From assembly GCF_006440675.2 (NCBI RefSeq), contig NZ_CP083951.1:2823501-2887500 (forward strand): a stretch of 64,000 nt of DNA. Direction: 5' to 3'. The translations under genes were made by a program, and so were the position numbers. Below, piece after piece: positions 7,550 to 16,784 of the stretch (its first letter is position 1; each line of letters begins with the position of its first letter). The notes under the pieces were generated by a model. It was not told where the DNA came from. It worked only from the letters and a program-made list of their open reading frames with translations, and searched no databases. This DNA is from Mesorhizobium sp. B2-8-5. Lineage in GTDB: Bacteria > Pseudomonadota > Alphaproteobacteria > Rhizobiales > Rhizobiaceae.

Positions 7550-9028
7550 ATGCCGCTGGTCAGCTTCCAGAACACGGTCGACGGTCGGCTGCAATCGAGC
7601 GCCGACACGTTCGAGAGCTATGACCCCTTCACCGGCAGGCCGTGGGCACTGATCCCGCGCGGCGGCAAGGCCGAAGTGGATGCAGCCGTGGCCTCTGCCA
7701 GGTCGGCTTTCCGGTCGAAGGACTGGGCCGGCATCACGCCGACCGCGCGCGGCAAGCTCCTGGTGCGGGTGTCAGAGCTGATCGCCGAGAACGCTGAGCG
7801 CATCGCCGCGATCGAGACCCGCGACAATGGCAAGCTGATCACCGAGATGACGGCGCAGCTGCGCTACATCCCCGAATGGTACCGCTATTTCGGTGGCCTC
7901 GCCGACAAGATCGAAGGGTCGGTGTTGCCGATCGACAAGGCCGGCATGTTCGCCTTCACCCGCCACGAGCCGCTCGGCGTCATCGCTGCGATCGTGCCAT
8001 GGAATTCGCCGCTGCTGCTCTTGACCTGGAAGCTTGCGCCGCTGCTCGCGGCGGGCAACACCGTAGTCATCAAGCCCTCGGAACACGCCTCGGCCTCGAC
8101 GCTCGAATTCGTAAAGCTGTTCGCGCTGGCCGGATTTCCGCCGGGTGTCGTAAACACCGTCACCGGCATGCCGCAGGAGGTCGGCGTGCCGCTGGTCTCC
8201 CATCCCGACGTTGCCAAGATCGCCTTCACGGGTGGTGAGCCGGGCGGGCTCGCTGTCTACCGCGCAGCCGCGGAGGGGTTGAAGACGGTGACGCTGGAGC
8301 TCGGCGGCAAGTCGGCCAACATCGTCTTCGGCGACGCCAATCTGGAAAGCGCTGTCAACGGCGCGATCTCCGGCATTTTCGCGGCCAGCGGCCAGACCTG
8401 CATCGCGGGCTCACGCCTGCTCGTCCAGCGCAAGATCCATGACCGGTTCGTGGAGAACGTGATCACGCTGGCGGCCAGCGCCCGAATGGGCAACCCGGCG
8501 CTGCCGGAGACACAAGTCGGGCCCATCACCACGCAGTCCCAGCGTGAGAAGGTGCTTTCCTATCTCGGGATCGCGCGGCGCGAGGGTGCGTTGTGCGTGC
8601 TGGGCGGCGGAAAGCCTGCGTCGGACCAATTGGCGGAGGGCTGGTTCGTCGAGCCCACCATCTTTACCGGCGTGAACAACTCAATGCGCATCGCGCGCGA
8701 AGAAGTGTTCGGACCAATCCTTTCGGTCATTCCTTTCGACGACGAGGAAGAGGCATTCGCCATTGCCAACGACAGTCCGTACGGGCTGGCGGCGGGGCTG
8801 TGGACGAGCGACATGGGCAGAGCGCTGCGAGGCGCGGCGGCGATGGAAGCGGGCATGGTCTGGATCAATTCATACCGCGCGGTCTCCTATATGGCGCCCT
8901 TCGGCGGCTACAAGAGAAGCGGTATAGGCCGCGAGAGCGGGCAGGGGGCGATCGATGCCTATCTTCAGACCAAGACGGTATGGATGGACACGGTCGGCAA
9001 GACCGCCAACCCGTTCGTGATCCGCTAA
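7550..9028 (+). CDS. Aldehyde dehydrogenase (NAD(P)+)
   Basis: 492 aa from ATG 7550 (an in-frame TTG at 7538 is less likely). Classic ALDH features are visible: PWNSPLLLLTWKLAPLLAAG (cofactor contact), catalytic Glu250 in LELGGKS and catalytic Cys284 in GQTC, plus the C-terminal APFGGYKRSGIGRESG. It oxidises an aldehyde to the acid. The gene sits right behind the two decarboxylase subunits, so the obvious role is removal of the aldehyde made by them. Where most homologs have FTGSTE/V after the NAD site this protein has FTGGEPGG, a minor variation in the cofactor loop. Confidence 0.96.
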   Translation: MPLVSFQNTVDGRLQSSADTFESYDPFTGRPWALIPRGGKAEVDAAVASARSAFRSKDWAGITPTARGKLLVRVSELIAENAERIAAIETRDNGKLITEMTAQLRYIPEWYRYFGGLADKIEGSVLPIDKAGMFAFTRHEPLGVIAAIVPWNSPLLLLTWKLAPLLAAGNTVVIKPSEHASASTLEFVKLFALAGFPPGVVNTVTGMPQEVGVPLVSHPDVAKIAFTGGEPGGLAVYRAAAEGLKTVTLELGGKSANIVFGDANLESAVNGAISGIFAASGQTCIAGSRLLVQRKIHDRFVENVITLAASARMGNPALPETQVGPITTQSQREKVLSYLGIARREGALCVLGGGKPASDQLAEGWFVEPTIFTGVNNSMRIAREEVFGPILSVIPFDDEEEAFAIANDSPYGLAAGLWTSDMGRALRGAAAMEAGMVWINSYRAVSYMAPFGGYKRSGIGRESGQGAIDAYLQTKTVWMDTVGKTANPFVIR

Positions 9029-9082
9029 GATAGACAAGGGCCCCAAGGCAACGGCCCGTTCAGAATGACGAGGGAACCGCAT

Positions 9083-9862
9083 ATGAGACAAGCAGGAAAG
9101 GTGGCGGTCGTCACCGGAGCGGCACGCGGCATCGGGCGCGCATGCGCCGAACGCTTCCTGGCTGAAGGCGCGAAGGTCGTGCTCGGCGATATCGACGCCA
9201 GCGAGCTGAAGACATGCGCCGCCGAGATCGGTACTCCCGAGACCGTGCTGGCGCTGGTCACGGACGTCAGCAGGAAGGAACAGGTCGACGCGCTGGTCGC
9301 GGCGGCGGTCGCCAAGCTTGGCCGTGTCGACATCATGGTCAACAATGCCGGCATCGCTCCGGTTCAGGACTTTCTCGACATCAGCGAGGCCGACTACGAC
9401 CGGGTTCTCGCCGTCAATCTGAAGGGGGCGTTCATGGGCACGCAGGCGGCCGCCCGCCAGATGATCGCGCAGGGGCAGGGCGGCGTGATCATAAACATGT
9501 CCTCGATCAATTCCGGGCTAGCCAATCCCCGGGTCGCGACCTACGCGATCTCGAAAGGCGGCATGAACCAGGTGACCGGCACCGCCGCCGTCGCCTTCGC
9601 GCCTTACGGCATCCGCGTGGTCGGTGTCGGCCCGGGCACGATTGCCACGGAGATGGTGATGGATGGCACCTTCATCGATTCCGAGGAAATGCGCCGCGCG
9701 ATCCTTTCGCGCACGCCACTTGGACGTCTGGGTACGGCGGCTGAAATCGCCTCCGTGGTCGCTTTCCTCGCCAGTGACGACGCGTCCTACATCACCGGCG
9801 AGACCATCTACCCCGATGGCGGGCGCCGCGTGCTCAACTACACCGTCCCGGTCAAGGAGTAG
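9083..9862 (+). CDS. SDR family oxidoreductase (FabG-like)
   Basis: 259 aa NAD(P)-dependent alcohol/keto reductase of the classical short-chain type. Cofactor motif TGAARGIG near residue 14, structural NNAG, and a catalytic Ser-Tyr-Lys set in NMSSINS and YAISKGG. I start at ATG 9083 because AGGGAA stands at the right distance; an ATG at 9065 is in frame. It ends GGRRVLNYTVPVKE, almost the same tail as the SDR at 20752-21528 (GGRLILNYTVPVKD), so the two are close paralogs in different operons. Likely acts on the same substrate class in both. Follows the aldehyde dehydrogenase by 54 bp and is followed by the VOC gene after 4 bp. Confidence 0.94.
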   Translation: MRQAGKVAVVTGAARGIGRACAERFLAEGAKVVLGDIDASELKTCAAEIGTPETVLALVTDVSRKEQVDALVAAAVAKLGRVDIMVNNAGIAPVQDFLDISEADYDRVLAVNLKGAFMGTQAAARQMIAQGQGGVIINMSSINSGLANPRVATYAISKGGMNQVTGTAAVAFAPYGIRVVGVGPGTIATEMVMDGTFIDSEEMRRAILSRTPLGRLGTAAEIASVVAFLASDDASYITGETIYPDGGRRVLNYTVPVKE

Positions 9863-9866
9863 GGAA

Positions 9867-10316
9867 ATGGGCATCTTCGACAAGCTGCATCACGTCTGCA
9901 TCGTCGTGCATGATATCGACAAGGCGCAGGCCTACTACGATTCCATCGGTATCGGTCCATGGGAAGCCTACCCGCCGCTGGTCGAATATGAGGAACTGCA
10001 GGTCCCGAGTCCCAAGGGCTTCATGGCCATGCAGTACCGGATCTGCAATTTGCCGAATGTCCAGTTGCAACTCTGCCAGCCAAGCCACGACCCTTCACCG
10101 CAGCGGATCCACCTGGATACGAAAGGCGAGGGCGTCTTCCACATCGGCTTCGAGGTCCGTGACGCGGATGCCGCCGAAAGCGAGGCTGAAGGCGATGGCC
10201 TTTCCGTGCTGATGCGCGGGCGCCGGGAAAATCGGACCGGCTTCACCTATTACGACACCGCCGACAAGGCCGGTGTGATCCTGCTGACCCGGGCGACGAA
10301 TTTGCCCGGCAAATGA
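9867..10316 (+). CDS. VOC family (glyoxalase/dioxygenase fold) protein
   Basis: 149 aa. FDKLHHVCIVVHDIDKAQAY is the usual beta-strand opening of vicinal oxygen chelate proteins, with the first metal His; a second metal residue pair is in HIGFEVRD. A methylmalonyl-CoA epimerase-like or lyase-like role is possible but not shown. It ends the decarboxylase/ALDH/SDR operon, 4 bp behind the SDR stop and with its own good ribosome site (AGGGAA). The gene converges on the GntR regulator gene at 10369. Confidence 0.88.
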   Translation: MGIFDKLHHVCIVVHDIDKAQAYYDSIGIGPWEAYPPLVEYEELQVPSPKGFMAMQYRICNLPNVQLQLCQPSHDPSPQRIHLDTKGEGVFHIGFEVRDADAAESEAEGDGLSVLMRGRRENRTGFTYYDTADKAGVILLTRATNLPGK

Positions 10317-10368
10317 TGTGCCGGGGGAAGGATTTGCGGAGAATATCCGGCGGGGGACGGCTGCTCGG

Positions 10369-11022
10369 TCAACTGCCCCGCAATTCCTGAAGTCGGTCGA
10401 CCAGGAATTTGCCGCTGGTGATGATATGCATTTCCAGCAGGCTGACGGCGCGCAGCGTGTCCTTGGCCTCGCACAACTCGATGAGCTGCCAGTGGTCGCG
10501 GTCGGATTGCACCTGGATCTCGGTCAGCGTCACCATCATGCGCGTATAGCGTTCCAGCTGCTGGTAGATGCGCCCGACGAGTTCGATCGTGGCCTTGCGG
10601 CCGGACGGCGCGTAAAGGGTTGCGTGGAAGTTCCAGTTCAGCTGGTTGGAATATTCGCCGGTCTTGCCCTGCTCCTGGTGCTGTCTGGCACGGTCCCGCG
10701 CCAAAGCGAGGTCGGCCTCGCTCATTCTCGGGATGGCAAGGGCGAGCAGCCAGGTCTCGATCCTGGCCCGCAATTCATAAAGCTCGAGGATTTCGTCGAG
10801 CGAAATCGAGGAAACCACTGCTCCCTTGTGGGAGACGAGCGTGACGAACCCTTCCGAATGAAGCTGATGCAGCGCCTCGCGCACGGGTATCCGGCTGACG
10901 CCGAATTCGGTCGCCAGGTGCTCCTGCCGCAACTGGGCATTTGCCTCGTATTCGCCGACCAGGATCTTCTGCCTGATGGCGTCGGCAACCTGGGTCGATA
11001 TGGTTTTCTTCTGTACGAGCAT
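10369..11022 (-). CDS. GntR family regulator with FCD domain
   Basis: 217 aa. N-terminal winged helix (about residues 8-75): VADAIRQKILVGEYEANAQL, then FGVSRIPVREALHQLHSEGF, the hallmark of the FadR/VanR subfamily. The C-terminal part (about 85-210) is an all-helical FCD ligand domain with His residues (NFHATLYAP, WQLIEL, LLEMHI) that usually hold a metal and an acid ligand. It lies 111 bp downstream of the FAD oxidoreductase on the same strand. It is the best candidate to bind the GGATA-N3-TATCC palindromes in front of the aminotransferase, SDR/Pxp and RraA operons; FCD regulators typically recognise short palindromes of this size. That link is inferred. Confidence 0.93.
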   Translation of the reverse strand: MLVQKKTISTQVADAIRQKILVGEYEANAQLRQEHLATEFGVSRIPVREALHQLHSEGFVTLVSHKGAVVSSISLDEILELYELRARIETWLLALAIPRMSEADLALARDRARQHQEQGKTGEYSNQLNWNFHATLYAPSGRKATIELVGRIYQQLERYTRMMVTLTEIQVQSDRDHWQLIELCEAKDTLRAVSLLEMHIITSGKFLVDRLQELRGS

Positions 11023-11133
11023 GGATCAGCCTAGGGCGACGGCGCCTCTGTTCGCGTGCGGCGCTTTTTTGATTGAAGAAACGGACGCATAGCACTGCGT
11101 ATAGGTTGTTGTCACTCCGAAGGCCCGTCGCCC

Positions 11134-12312
11134 TCAATAGACATGTTCCTCGATCGGTTGGTTGTTGGCGATACGCTCGTAGCGGAAGGCCGAGAGATCG
11201 ATTGAACGGTATTCGCCATAGGCAATGAGGTCGCTCACGCCGGAACCGGTTGCTGCGGCGTGCATCATGCCGTGGCCGCTGAAGCCGGTGGCCAGCACGA
11301 AGTTCGAGATCTCCGGATGGAGCCCGATGATGCCGCTGTGGTCAAAGGTGTTGTACTCATAGAGGCCTGCCCAAGCACGCAGCATGCGCAATTGTTCGAA
11401 GCCGGGCACGCGATGCGCCAGCGCCGGCCAGATCAGCTCCTCGAACAGATCGTAATCGACCTCCAGCCCGAAATCGTCCGGATCGTTCTCGCGCACGGGT
11501 GGAATGCCGCACAGAAAGAGCTGACCCTCCGGCCGCAGCCAGAAGCCGCTGACGTCGAAGACGAAGGGGCAGTTGTCGATCCGCGCCGGGCTTTCGAAGA
11601 CGAAGACGCATCGCTTGCTGGGCACGACCGGGAGATCCGTGCCGGCCATCCGTGCAATGCCCGCGCTCCACGGACCGGCTGCGTTGATGACCGTGCCGGC
11701 GGAAATCCGTTCGCCATTGTCCAGCACCACGTCGTCGACCTTGCTTCGGGAAGCCATGGTCAGTCCGGTCACGGTCGCGGCACGATAGTCGACCTTCTGG
11801 GTGCGTGCCTTGCGGCGGAAAGCCTGCATCAGGCCAGGTCCGTCGAACCAGCCTTCGCAGCCGCGGCCAAATGAGCCGAGCGCCAGATCTTCCGTATTGA
11901 GCCAAGGGAAGCGCCCCGCCAGATCGGCCTGCTCGATCAGCTCGATATCGACACCCATGTCGCGCTGAACGCGGTTCTTGGCACGCTGCGCCTCGGCCCG
12001 CTCCGGCGTCGCCAGCACAAGATAGCCAGGCTCGTGAAGTCCGATGTCCGCCGGCTCGTCACCGACCGCAAGTCGAGTGCCCGCCTCACGCAGAAAGTCG
12101 AGGCTGAATTTCGACATGGCGATATTCGGCTGGGTGCCGAACTGCTGGCGTATGGCGCTGGTCGACAACGAAGAAGAAGAGGCGGTGTAATAGGGGTCCC
12201 GCTCGATGACGGCGATACTGCCATCGAAATCCGGATTGGCGGAGAGGAAATAGGCGATCGAGCTGCCGACGACGCCTCCGCCGACGATCACCACATCGTA
12301 ATTTGCGCTCAT
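11134..12312 (-). CDS. FAD-dependent amine/amino-acid oxidoreductase (DAO family)
   Basis: 392 aa. The start MSANYDVVIVGGGVVGSSIA contains the Rossmann FAD motif (G11-G-G-V-V-G16). TVINAAGPWSAGIARMAG and ATGFSGHGMMHAAATG are the second FAD-contact and C-terminal motifs of the glycine/sarcosine oxidase-like DAO family. It should oxidatively deaminate or demethylate an amino acid or imino acid. I use ATG 12312; an upstream TTG in frame is unlikely. Divergent from the aminotransferase; the 196-bp region between holds a GGATA-N3-TATCC-type site. Together with the aminotransferase and the Pxp genes this suggests degradation of an unusual amino acid or its cyclic derivative. Confidence 0.92.
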   Translation of the reverse strand: MSANYDVVIVGGGVVGSSIAYFLSANPDFDGSIAVIERDPYYTASSSSLSTSAIRQQFGTQPNIAMSKFSLDFLREAGTRLAVGDEPADIGLHEPGYLVLATPERAEAQRAKNRVQRDMGVDIELIEQADLAGRFPWLNTEDLALGSFGRGCEGWFDGPGLMQAFRRKARTQKVDYRAATVTGLTMASRSKVDDVVLDNGERISAGTVINAAGPWSAGIARMAGTDLPVVPSKRCVFVFESPARIDNCPFVFDVSGFWLRPEGQLFLCGIPPVRENDPDDFGLEVDYDLFEELIWPALAHRVPGFEQLRMLRAWAGLYEYNTFDHSGIIGLHPEISNFVLATGFSGHGMMHAAATGSGVSDLIAYGEYRSIDLSAFRYERIANNQPIEEHVY

Positions 12313-12444
12313 TCCGGTCGCGTTCCCTTGTCTCAAATGTCATGGCCATGGGCAAAGATTGGATACTTTTCTCCGCCAACAAGCCTTTAACGGCACTCAT
12401 AACCCAGCCCAATGGCAAGAAAAAGGGGTTTGACGAGAAAATAA

Positions 12445-12460
12445 GAATACATTATCCAAT
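12445..12460. promoter_or_regulatory. Operator candidate GGATA-N3-TATCC (copy 1, near-palindrome)
   Basis: GAATA-CAT-TATCC (12445-12457) extended to ATTATCCAAT (12451-12460). The ten bases ATTATCCAAT recur exactly, on the other strand, at 21703-21712, and with one change at 21562-21571. The site is about 50 bp before the aminotransferase GTG start, in the region shared with the divergent FAD oxidoreductase. Binding by the GntR protein of 10369-11022 is inferred. Confidence 0.55.
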
Positions 12461-12508
12461 TCACACATCCGCTGCCAGCTGGATCGTGCAGCATCCCAGG
12501 AGTGTTCA

Positions 12509-13711
12509 GTGGGCCTCATCGCTCCCCGTCTTGACGTCATCAAGCCAAGTCCGAGCATGGCGGTGACGGCTCGAGCGATCGACATGCGCGCCGCCGGCAT
12601 TGACGTCATCAGCCTGAGCGCCGGAGAGCCGGATTTTCCGACACCCTCGCATGTCGTCGAGGCGGCCTACGCGGCGATGCGCAGGGGAGAGACTCGCTAT
12701 ACGGCAGTGGATGGAACGGCGGCGCTGAAGAAAGCGGTGGCCGACAAGTTCAGGCGCGAGAACGGCCTCGACTACAGGCCGTCGGAGATTACCGTCGCCG
12801 GCGGTGCAAAGCAGATCATCTACAACGCCCTGCTGGCAACGCTGGCGCCGGGCGACGAGGTGATCGTTCCCGCCCCTTACTGGGTTTCCTACACCGACAT
12901 CGTGCTTCTGGGGGAAGGCAAGCCCGTGGTCGTTCCCTGCGGCGAGGAGCTTGGCTTCAAGCTCACACCGTCCGCTTTACGGGCAGCCATCACCGGGCGC
13001 ACGAAATGGCTGCTCGTGAACACCCCGTCCAACCCGACGGGCGCAGTCTATAGCCGTGACGAGCTTGCTGCCTTGGCGGCAGTGCTGTTCGACCATCCGC
13101 ATGTTCATGTGCTGACCGACGACATCTACGAGCACATCCTGTTCGATGGGCGTCCCTTCCAGACGATCGCCGGCGTCGAGCCGCGGCTGAAGGAGCGTAC
13201 GCTGACGGTCAACGGCGTGTCGAAAGCCTATGCCATGACAGGCTGGCGGATCGGCTATGCCGGCGGGCCGGAACCACTGATCCGCGCCATGGCGACCGTG
13301 CAGAGTCAGAGCACGTCAAACCCGTCATCCATCTCGCAGGCCGCGACCATAGCCGCGCTGGACGGCCCGCAGGATTTCCTGCGCCCACGCGCGCTCGAGT
13401 TCCAGGCCCGCCGCGATCGCGCACTGGAACTGCTGCGCGCAATCCCTGGCCTTACCTGCCAGACGCCTGAAGGGGCCTTTTATCTCTATCCCAACTGCTC
13501 GGCCCTGATCGGCCGCCGGCGTCCGGACGGCTCCGTTGTCGGCAGCGATGACGATCTTTCGCTTTACCTGCTCGATCAGGCGCGGGTCGCGGTGGTGCAA
13601 GGCTCGGCCTACGGCCTGTCGCTGCATTTCCGCATCTCCATAGCCACGTCGATGGACCTGATCGAGAAGGCGATCGGGCGTATCGCCGAGGCAGTCGAAG
13701 CCATGCGGTAG
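12509..13711 (+). CDS. Pyridoxal-phosphate aminotransferase, class I (aspartate aminotransferase type)
   Basis: 400 aa fold-type I transaminase. LLVNTPSNPTGAVYSRDELA (about 169-188) and LTDDIYEHILFDG are PLP-ring contacts; Lys239 in NGVSKAYAMTGWRIGY forms the Schiff base; the C-terminal Arg binding the substrate carboxylate is in LHFRISIATS. The start is a GTG at 12509 with AGGAG eight bases upstream. It transfers an amino group between an amino acid and a 2-oxoacid. It is the first gene of the operon with the biotin carrier, biotin carboxylase, carrier-like protein and PxpA, and lies behind the copy 1 operator. The amino acid cannot be predicted. Confidence 0.94.
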   Translation: MGLIAPRLDVIKPSPSMAVTARAIDMRAAGIDVISLSAGEPDFPTPSHVVEAAYAAMRRGETRYTAVDGTAALKKAVADKFRRENGLDYRPSEITVAGGAKQIIYNALLATLAPGDEVIVPAPYWVSYTDIVLLGEGKPVVVPCGEELGFKLTPSALRAAITGRTKWLLVNTPSNPTGAVYSRDELAALAAVLFDHPHVHVLTDDIYEHILFDGRPFQTIAGVEPRLKERTLTVNGVSKAYAMTGWRIGYAGGPEPLIRAMATVQSQSTSNPSSISQAATIAALDGPQDFLRPRALEFQARRDRALELLRAIPGLTCQTPEGAFYLYPNCSALIGRRRPDGSVVGSDDDLSLYLLDQARVAVVQGSAYGLSLHFRISIATSMDLIEKAIGRIAEAVEAMR

Positions 13712-13717
13712 CGCGGC

Positions 13718-14167
13718 ATGGATCTGAACCTCGTCCGAGAACTTATCGATGTGGTCTCGCGCTCACCCATTGGCGAGTTGCAGATCGAGCGCGACGGATT
13801 TCGCGTCCGCATCGCCAAGCAAGCGTCGCCACCCGCATTGCCGTCCGGGTCTTTGCCGCAGCCCGCGCCGGCTTTTGGCGCGCCCGCTGCTTCGGGCGCC
13901 AGCCCCGCCGCCGCGACCATTCCGCGGCATTCGATCCGCGCGCCGCTGACGGGCGTGTTCTATCGCTCCGCCGGCGAGGGGGAGCCGCCGCTCGTCTCGG
14001 CGGGCGACGTGGTCGAGGAGGGGCAAAAGATCGGTGTCCTCGAAGCCATGAAGACATTCAACGTCGTGGAAGCCGATCGCGCCGGCAGGATTGTCGAGGT
14101 CGCATTTGAAGACCATGCCGCCGTGCAGTCCGGCGACGTGCTGTTCGTCCTGGAAGAGGCGGGTTGA
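13718..14167 (+). CDS. accB: Biotin carboxyl carrier protein
   Basis: 149 aa, normal length. A short N-terminal domain (1-35), a Pro/Ala-rich linker (36-68) and a C-terminal biotinyl domain (70-148). Lys112 in VLEAMKTF is the biotinylation site. It lies 6 bp after the aminotransferase and 5 bp before a biotin carboxylase, so the pair should carboxylate biotin with ATP and bicarbonate. It is probably not the housekeeping acetyl-CoA carboxylase carrier, because no carboxyltransferase gene is present and the neighbours are PxpA and an aminotransferase. The carboxyl acceptor is open. Confidence 0.92.
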   Translation: MDLNLVRELIDVVSRSPIGELQIERDGFRVRIAKQASPPALPSGSLPQPAPAFGAPAASGASPAAATIPRHSIRAPLTGVFYRSAGEGEPPLVSAGDVVEEGQKIGVLEAMKTFNVVEADRAGRIVEVAFEDHAAVQSGDVLFVLEEAG

Positions 14168-14172
14168 GCGCC

Positions 14173-15540
14173 ATGTTCGATACCGTCCTTATCGCCAACC
14201 GGGGTGAAATCGCGCTGCGCATCCTGCGCGCCTGCCGCGATCTCGGACTGAAGACGGTAGCGGCCTATTCGGAGGCCGATGCGAGCCTTCGCCACGTGGC
14301 GCTGGCTGACAAAGCGATCTGCATCGGTCCGGCAGCTTCGGCCGACAGTTATCTCAATATCGCGGAGATCATCATAGCCGCGCAACTCACCGGCGCGGGC
14401 GCGGTCCATCCCGGCTACGGGTTTCTGTCGGAAAATTCGGCCTTCGCCGAGGCAATTGAAAATGCCGGTCTTGTCTTCATCGGGCCGTCCGCGGCCGCGA
14501 TCCGGACCATGGGCGACAAGGTGGCGGCCAAGCAGGCGATGATCATTGCCGGCGTGCCCTGCGTTCCGGGCTCGGAAGGCGCGTTGCCGCAAGACGAGCA
14601 AGTGGTGCGGGTGATCGCCGAAACCATAGGTTATCCGGTCATCGTCAAGGCGGCCGGTGGTGGCGGCGGGCGCGGCATGCGCATCGTGCGCGAGCAAGGC
14701 GCGTTGATGGAAGCCGTGGCGCTGGCACGAGAGGAAGCCGGACGAGCCTTCGGCAACCCGCAGGTCTATCTGGAAAAATTCCTCGAACATCCGCGCCATG
14801 TCGAGATCCAGATTCTGGCCGACCGGCATGGCGCGGCTGTATGGCTTGGCGAGCGGGACTGCTCCATGCAGCGCCGCCACCAGAAGATCGTTGAGGAAGC
14901 GCCGGCGCCCGGCATCGCTCGCGAGGCGATCGCCGGGATCGGCGATCTTTGCGCCCGCGCCTGCCTTGAGATCGGCTATACCGGGGCGGGCACGTTCGAG
15001 TTCCTCTACGAGGACGGGCGCTTTTATTTCATCGAGATGAACACCCGCGTGCAGGTGGAGCATCCCGTCACCGAACTCATCACCGGCATCGACATCGTTC
15101 GCGAGCAGATCCGGATCGCCCAGGGCGAGCGTCTGTCCTTCAAGCAGGAAGACATCCGCATCCAGGGCCACGCCGTCGAATGCCGCATCAACGCCGAGGA
15201 CCCTTACAGCTTCCGGCCGCATCCGGGACGGGTCGAGCGCTGGACGCCGCCGGGCGGCCCGGGGATACGGGTCGAGTCGCATCTCTACTCCGGTTACACC
15301 GTGCCGTCCCACTACGATTCCCTGGTGGCCAAGCTGCTCGCGCATGGCGCGACGCGAGCCGAAGCGATCCGCAGGATGAAGGGGGCGCTGGCCGAGATGG
15401 AGGCGGTTGGCATCGCCACCAACGCGCCGCTGCACGGCATATTGATGGAGGAGCCAGGTTTTGCGGCCGGAGGTTTCGACATCCACCACCTGGAACGCTT
15501 GATCGAGGGCGGCCTGCTCGACGGACGAACGCAGCGATGA
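14173..15540 (+). CDS. accC: Biotin carboxylase
   Basis: 455 aa. [20 protein letters not shown] is the family's N-terminus; the Gly-rich ATP loop is at 160-170 ([11 protein letters not shown]); the bicarbonate/biotin site is in [17 protein letters not shown] and [17 protein letters not shown] start at ATG 14173 rather than the TTG at 14164 that overlaps the preceding stop codon. The protein carboxylates the biotin carrier at the cost of ATP. Genes for BC and BCCP without a carboxyltransferase but beside PxpABC recur in proteobacteria to my knowledge; a lactam or urea-like acceptor is a reasonable guess. The next gene overlaps it by 4 bp. Confidence 0.94.
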   Translation: MFDTVLIANRGEIALRILRACRDLGLKTVAAYSEADASLRHVALADKAICIGPAASADSYLNIAEIIIAAQLTGAGAVHPGYGFLSENSAFAEAIENAGLVFIGPSAAAIRTMGDKVAAKQAMIIAGVPCVPGSEGALPQDEQVVRVIAETIGYPVIVKAAGGGGGRGMRIVREQGALMEAVALAREEAGRAFGNPQVYLEKFLEHPRHVEIQILADRHGAAVWLGERDCSMQRRHQKIVEEAPAPGIAREAIAGIGDLCARACLEIGYTGAGTFEFLYEDGRFYFIEMNTRVQVEHPVTELITGIDIVREQIRIAQGERLSFKQEDIRIQGHAVECRINAEDPYSFRPHPGRVERWTPPGGPGIRVESHLYSGYTVPSHYDSLVAKLLAHGATRAEAIRRMKGALAEMEAVGIATNAPLHGILMEEPGFAAGGFDIHHLERLIEGGLLDGRTQR

Positions 15541-15932
15541 CGGTCGACGAGATCGAGAGACTTGCCGCATGGTGTGCGGCCGCGGGTGTCAGTGAGATCG
15601 AACTGGCGGAGGCCGGCTTTTCACTTTGTCTGCGTATCCAGTCAGCCGGTCCCGGGTCCCGCGCGGCGGCGAGCGAGGCGCTGAAGGCCGAGGCGGTCGC
15701 GACGACTGTTCGCGCGCCGGGCGTGGGAGTGTTCCGTCTCGTTCATCCGACGACCGGCCATCCGGTCATCGAACGCGGCCAGACGGTCCGTAAGGGCGAG
15801 ACCGTCGGTATCCTGCAGATCGGCGCATGCCTCAAGGCCGTGGTTTCGCCGGCGGACGGCAAGCTGGGGGTTGGCTTGGCCGAGGACGGCGCGGTCGTCG
15901 GCTACGGCACACCGCTCTACGAGTTGCTGTGA
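15537..15932 (+). CDS. Biotin carrier-like protein lacking the biotin lysine
   Basis: 131 aa. N-terminal helical part ([20 protein letters not shown]), then [15 protein letters not shown], matching the first part of BCCP, and a C-terminal biotinyl-like fold from about 58 ([13 protein letters not shown]). Aligned with the true carrier two genes upstream, VGVLEAMK becomes VGILQIGA: the biotinylated Lys is replaced by Ala98, and the Met before it is lost. A Lys at 100 is two places off and unlikely to be modified. The ATG overlaps the biotin carboxylase stop (ATGA). It may be a structural or regulatory partner of the carboxylase complex or a decayed duplicate. An intact frame and operon position speak for function. 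Confidence 0.85.
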   Translation: MTVDEIERLAAWCAAAGVSEIELAEAGFSLCLRIQSAGPGSRAAASEALKAEAVATTVRAPGVGVFRLVHPTTGHPVIERGQTVRKGETVGILQIGACLKAVVSPADGKLGVGLAEDGAVVGYGTPLYELL

Positions 15933-15954
15933 CATGAATTCTGAGGAAGTCGCC

Positions 15955-16734
15955 ATGACGGGAAGCGGACTTGAAGTCGATATCAATTCGGACATGGGCG
16001 AAGGCTTTGGCGCTTACAGGCTGGGCGACGACGCGGCGATCCTCGATATCGTGAGCTCGGCCAATGTCGCCTGCGGTTTCCACGCCGGCGACCCGGAGAT
16101 CATGGCGGCCACCTTTTCCATGGCGCGGGCGAAGGGCGTTGCCGTCGGCGCGCATCCAAGCTTCGCCGATCTGTGGGGGTTCGGACGGCGCACCATTCCG
16201 CATTCGGCGGACGAGATCGAAAGGCTGGTCGCATATCAGATCGGCGCGGCGCAGGCGCTTTCGGTCTATGCCGGACACCCGATCCGTTATGTGAAGGCGC
16301 ATGGCGCGCTGGGCAATCTGACCCAGACCGATCGCGCGGTCGCCGAAGCCGTCACGCGCGCCGTCAAGGCCGTCGATCCCACCCTGATCTGCCTGGCGAT
16401 CGCGCTCGGCTTCCAGGACAGGATCGCGCGCGAGGCGGGCCTGACCGTCAAGTCGGAGATCTTCGCCGATCGCGCCTATACGCAGGAGGGGTTTCTTGTC
16501 TCGCGCAAGCTGGAGGGCGCCGTCATCCACGACGCCGGGAAGGCAGCGGAGCGAGTCGTGCGCATGGTCAGGCAGGGCGCCATCGAGTCGATTTCCGGCC
16601 AATTGCTGAAGACATCGATCGACTCGATTTGCGTCCATAGCGATACCCCGGCGGCCGTTGCCATAGCCGCCCGCGTGCGGGCTGGCCTGGAGGCGAGCGG
16701 GGTCAGGGTGAAGGCGTTCGCTGCAACGCCCTGA
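15955..16734 (+). CDS. pxpA: 5-oxoprolinase subunit PxpA (LamB/YcsF family)
   Basis: 259 aa. The start VDINSDMGEGFGAYRLGDD and SANVACGFHAGDPEIM are the signature of LamB/YcsF proteins; VGAHPSFADLWGFGRR and VKAHGALGNL supply further conserved His and Asp. PxpA works with PxpB and PxpC in ATP-dependent opening of 5-oxoproline to glutamate. I choose ATG 15955 because GAGGA stands 8 bases before it; ATG 15934 is in frame but without ribosome site. Here pxpA is separated from pxpBC (19103-20745), which are on the opposite strand, with two other genes in between. It closes the plus-strand operon and converges on the Ldh2-type gene. Confidence 0.92.
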   Translation: MTGSGLEVDINSDMGEGFGAYRLGDDAAILDIVSSANVACGFHAGDPEIMAATFSMARAKGVAVGAHPSFADLWGFGRRTIPHSADEIERLVAYQIGAAQALSVYAGHPIRYVKAHGALGNLTQTDRAVAEAVTRAVKAVDPTLICLAIALGFQDRIAREAGLTVKSEIFADRAYTQEGFLVSRKLEGAVIHDAGKAAERVVRMVRQGAIESISGQLLKTSIDSICVHSDTPAAVAIAARVRAGLEASGVRVKAFAATP

Positions 16735-16784
16735 GGGGTCGGCTGCGTCCGGGCTCATGGCTCACAGCGCCCGCGCCGGGTGTT

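Noticed and set aside
13960..15570. A 536-codon minus-strand frame opposite the biotin carboxylase
   Set aside because: The plus-strand biotin carboxylase and carrier have complete motifs; the antisense translation is rich in Arg, His and Asp without domain features.
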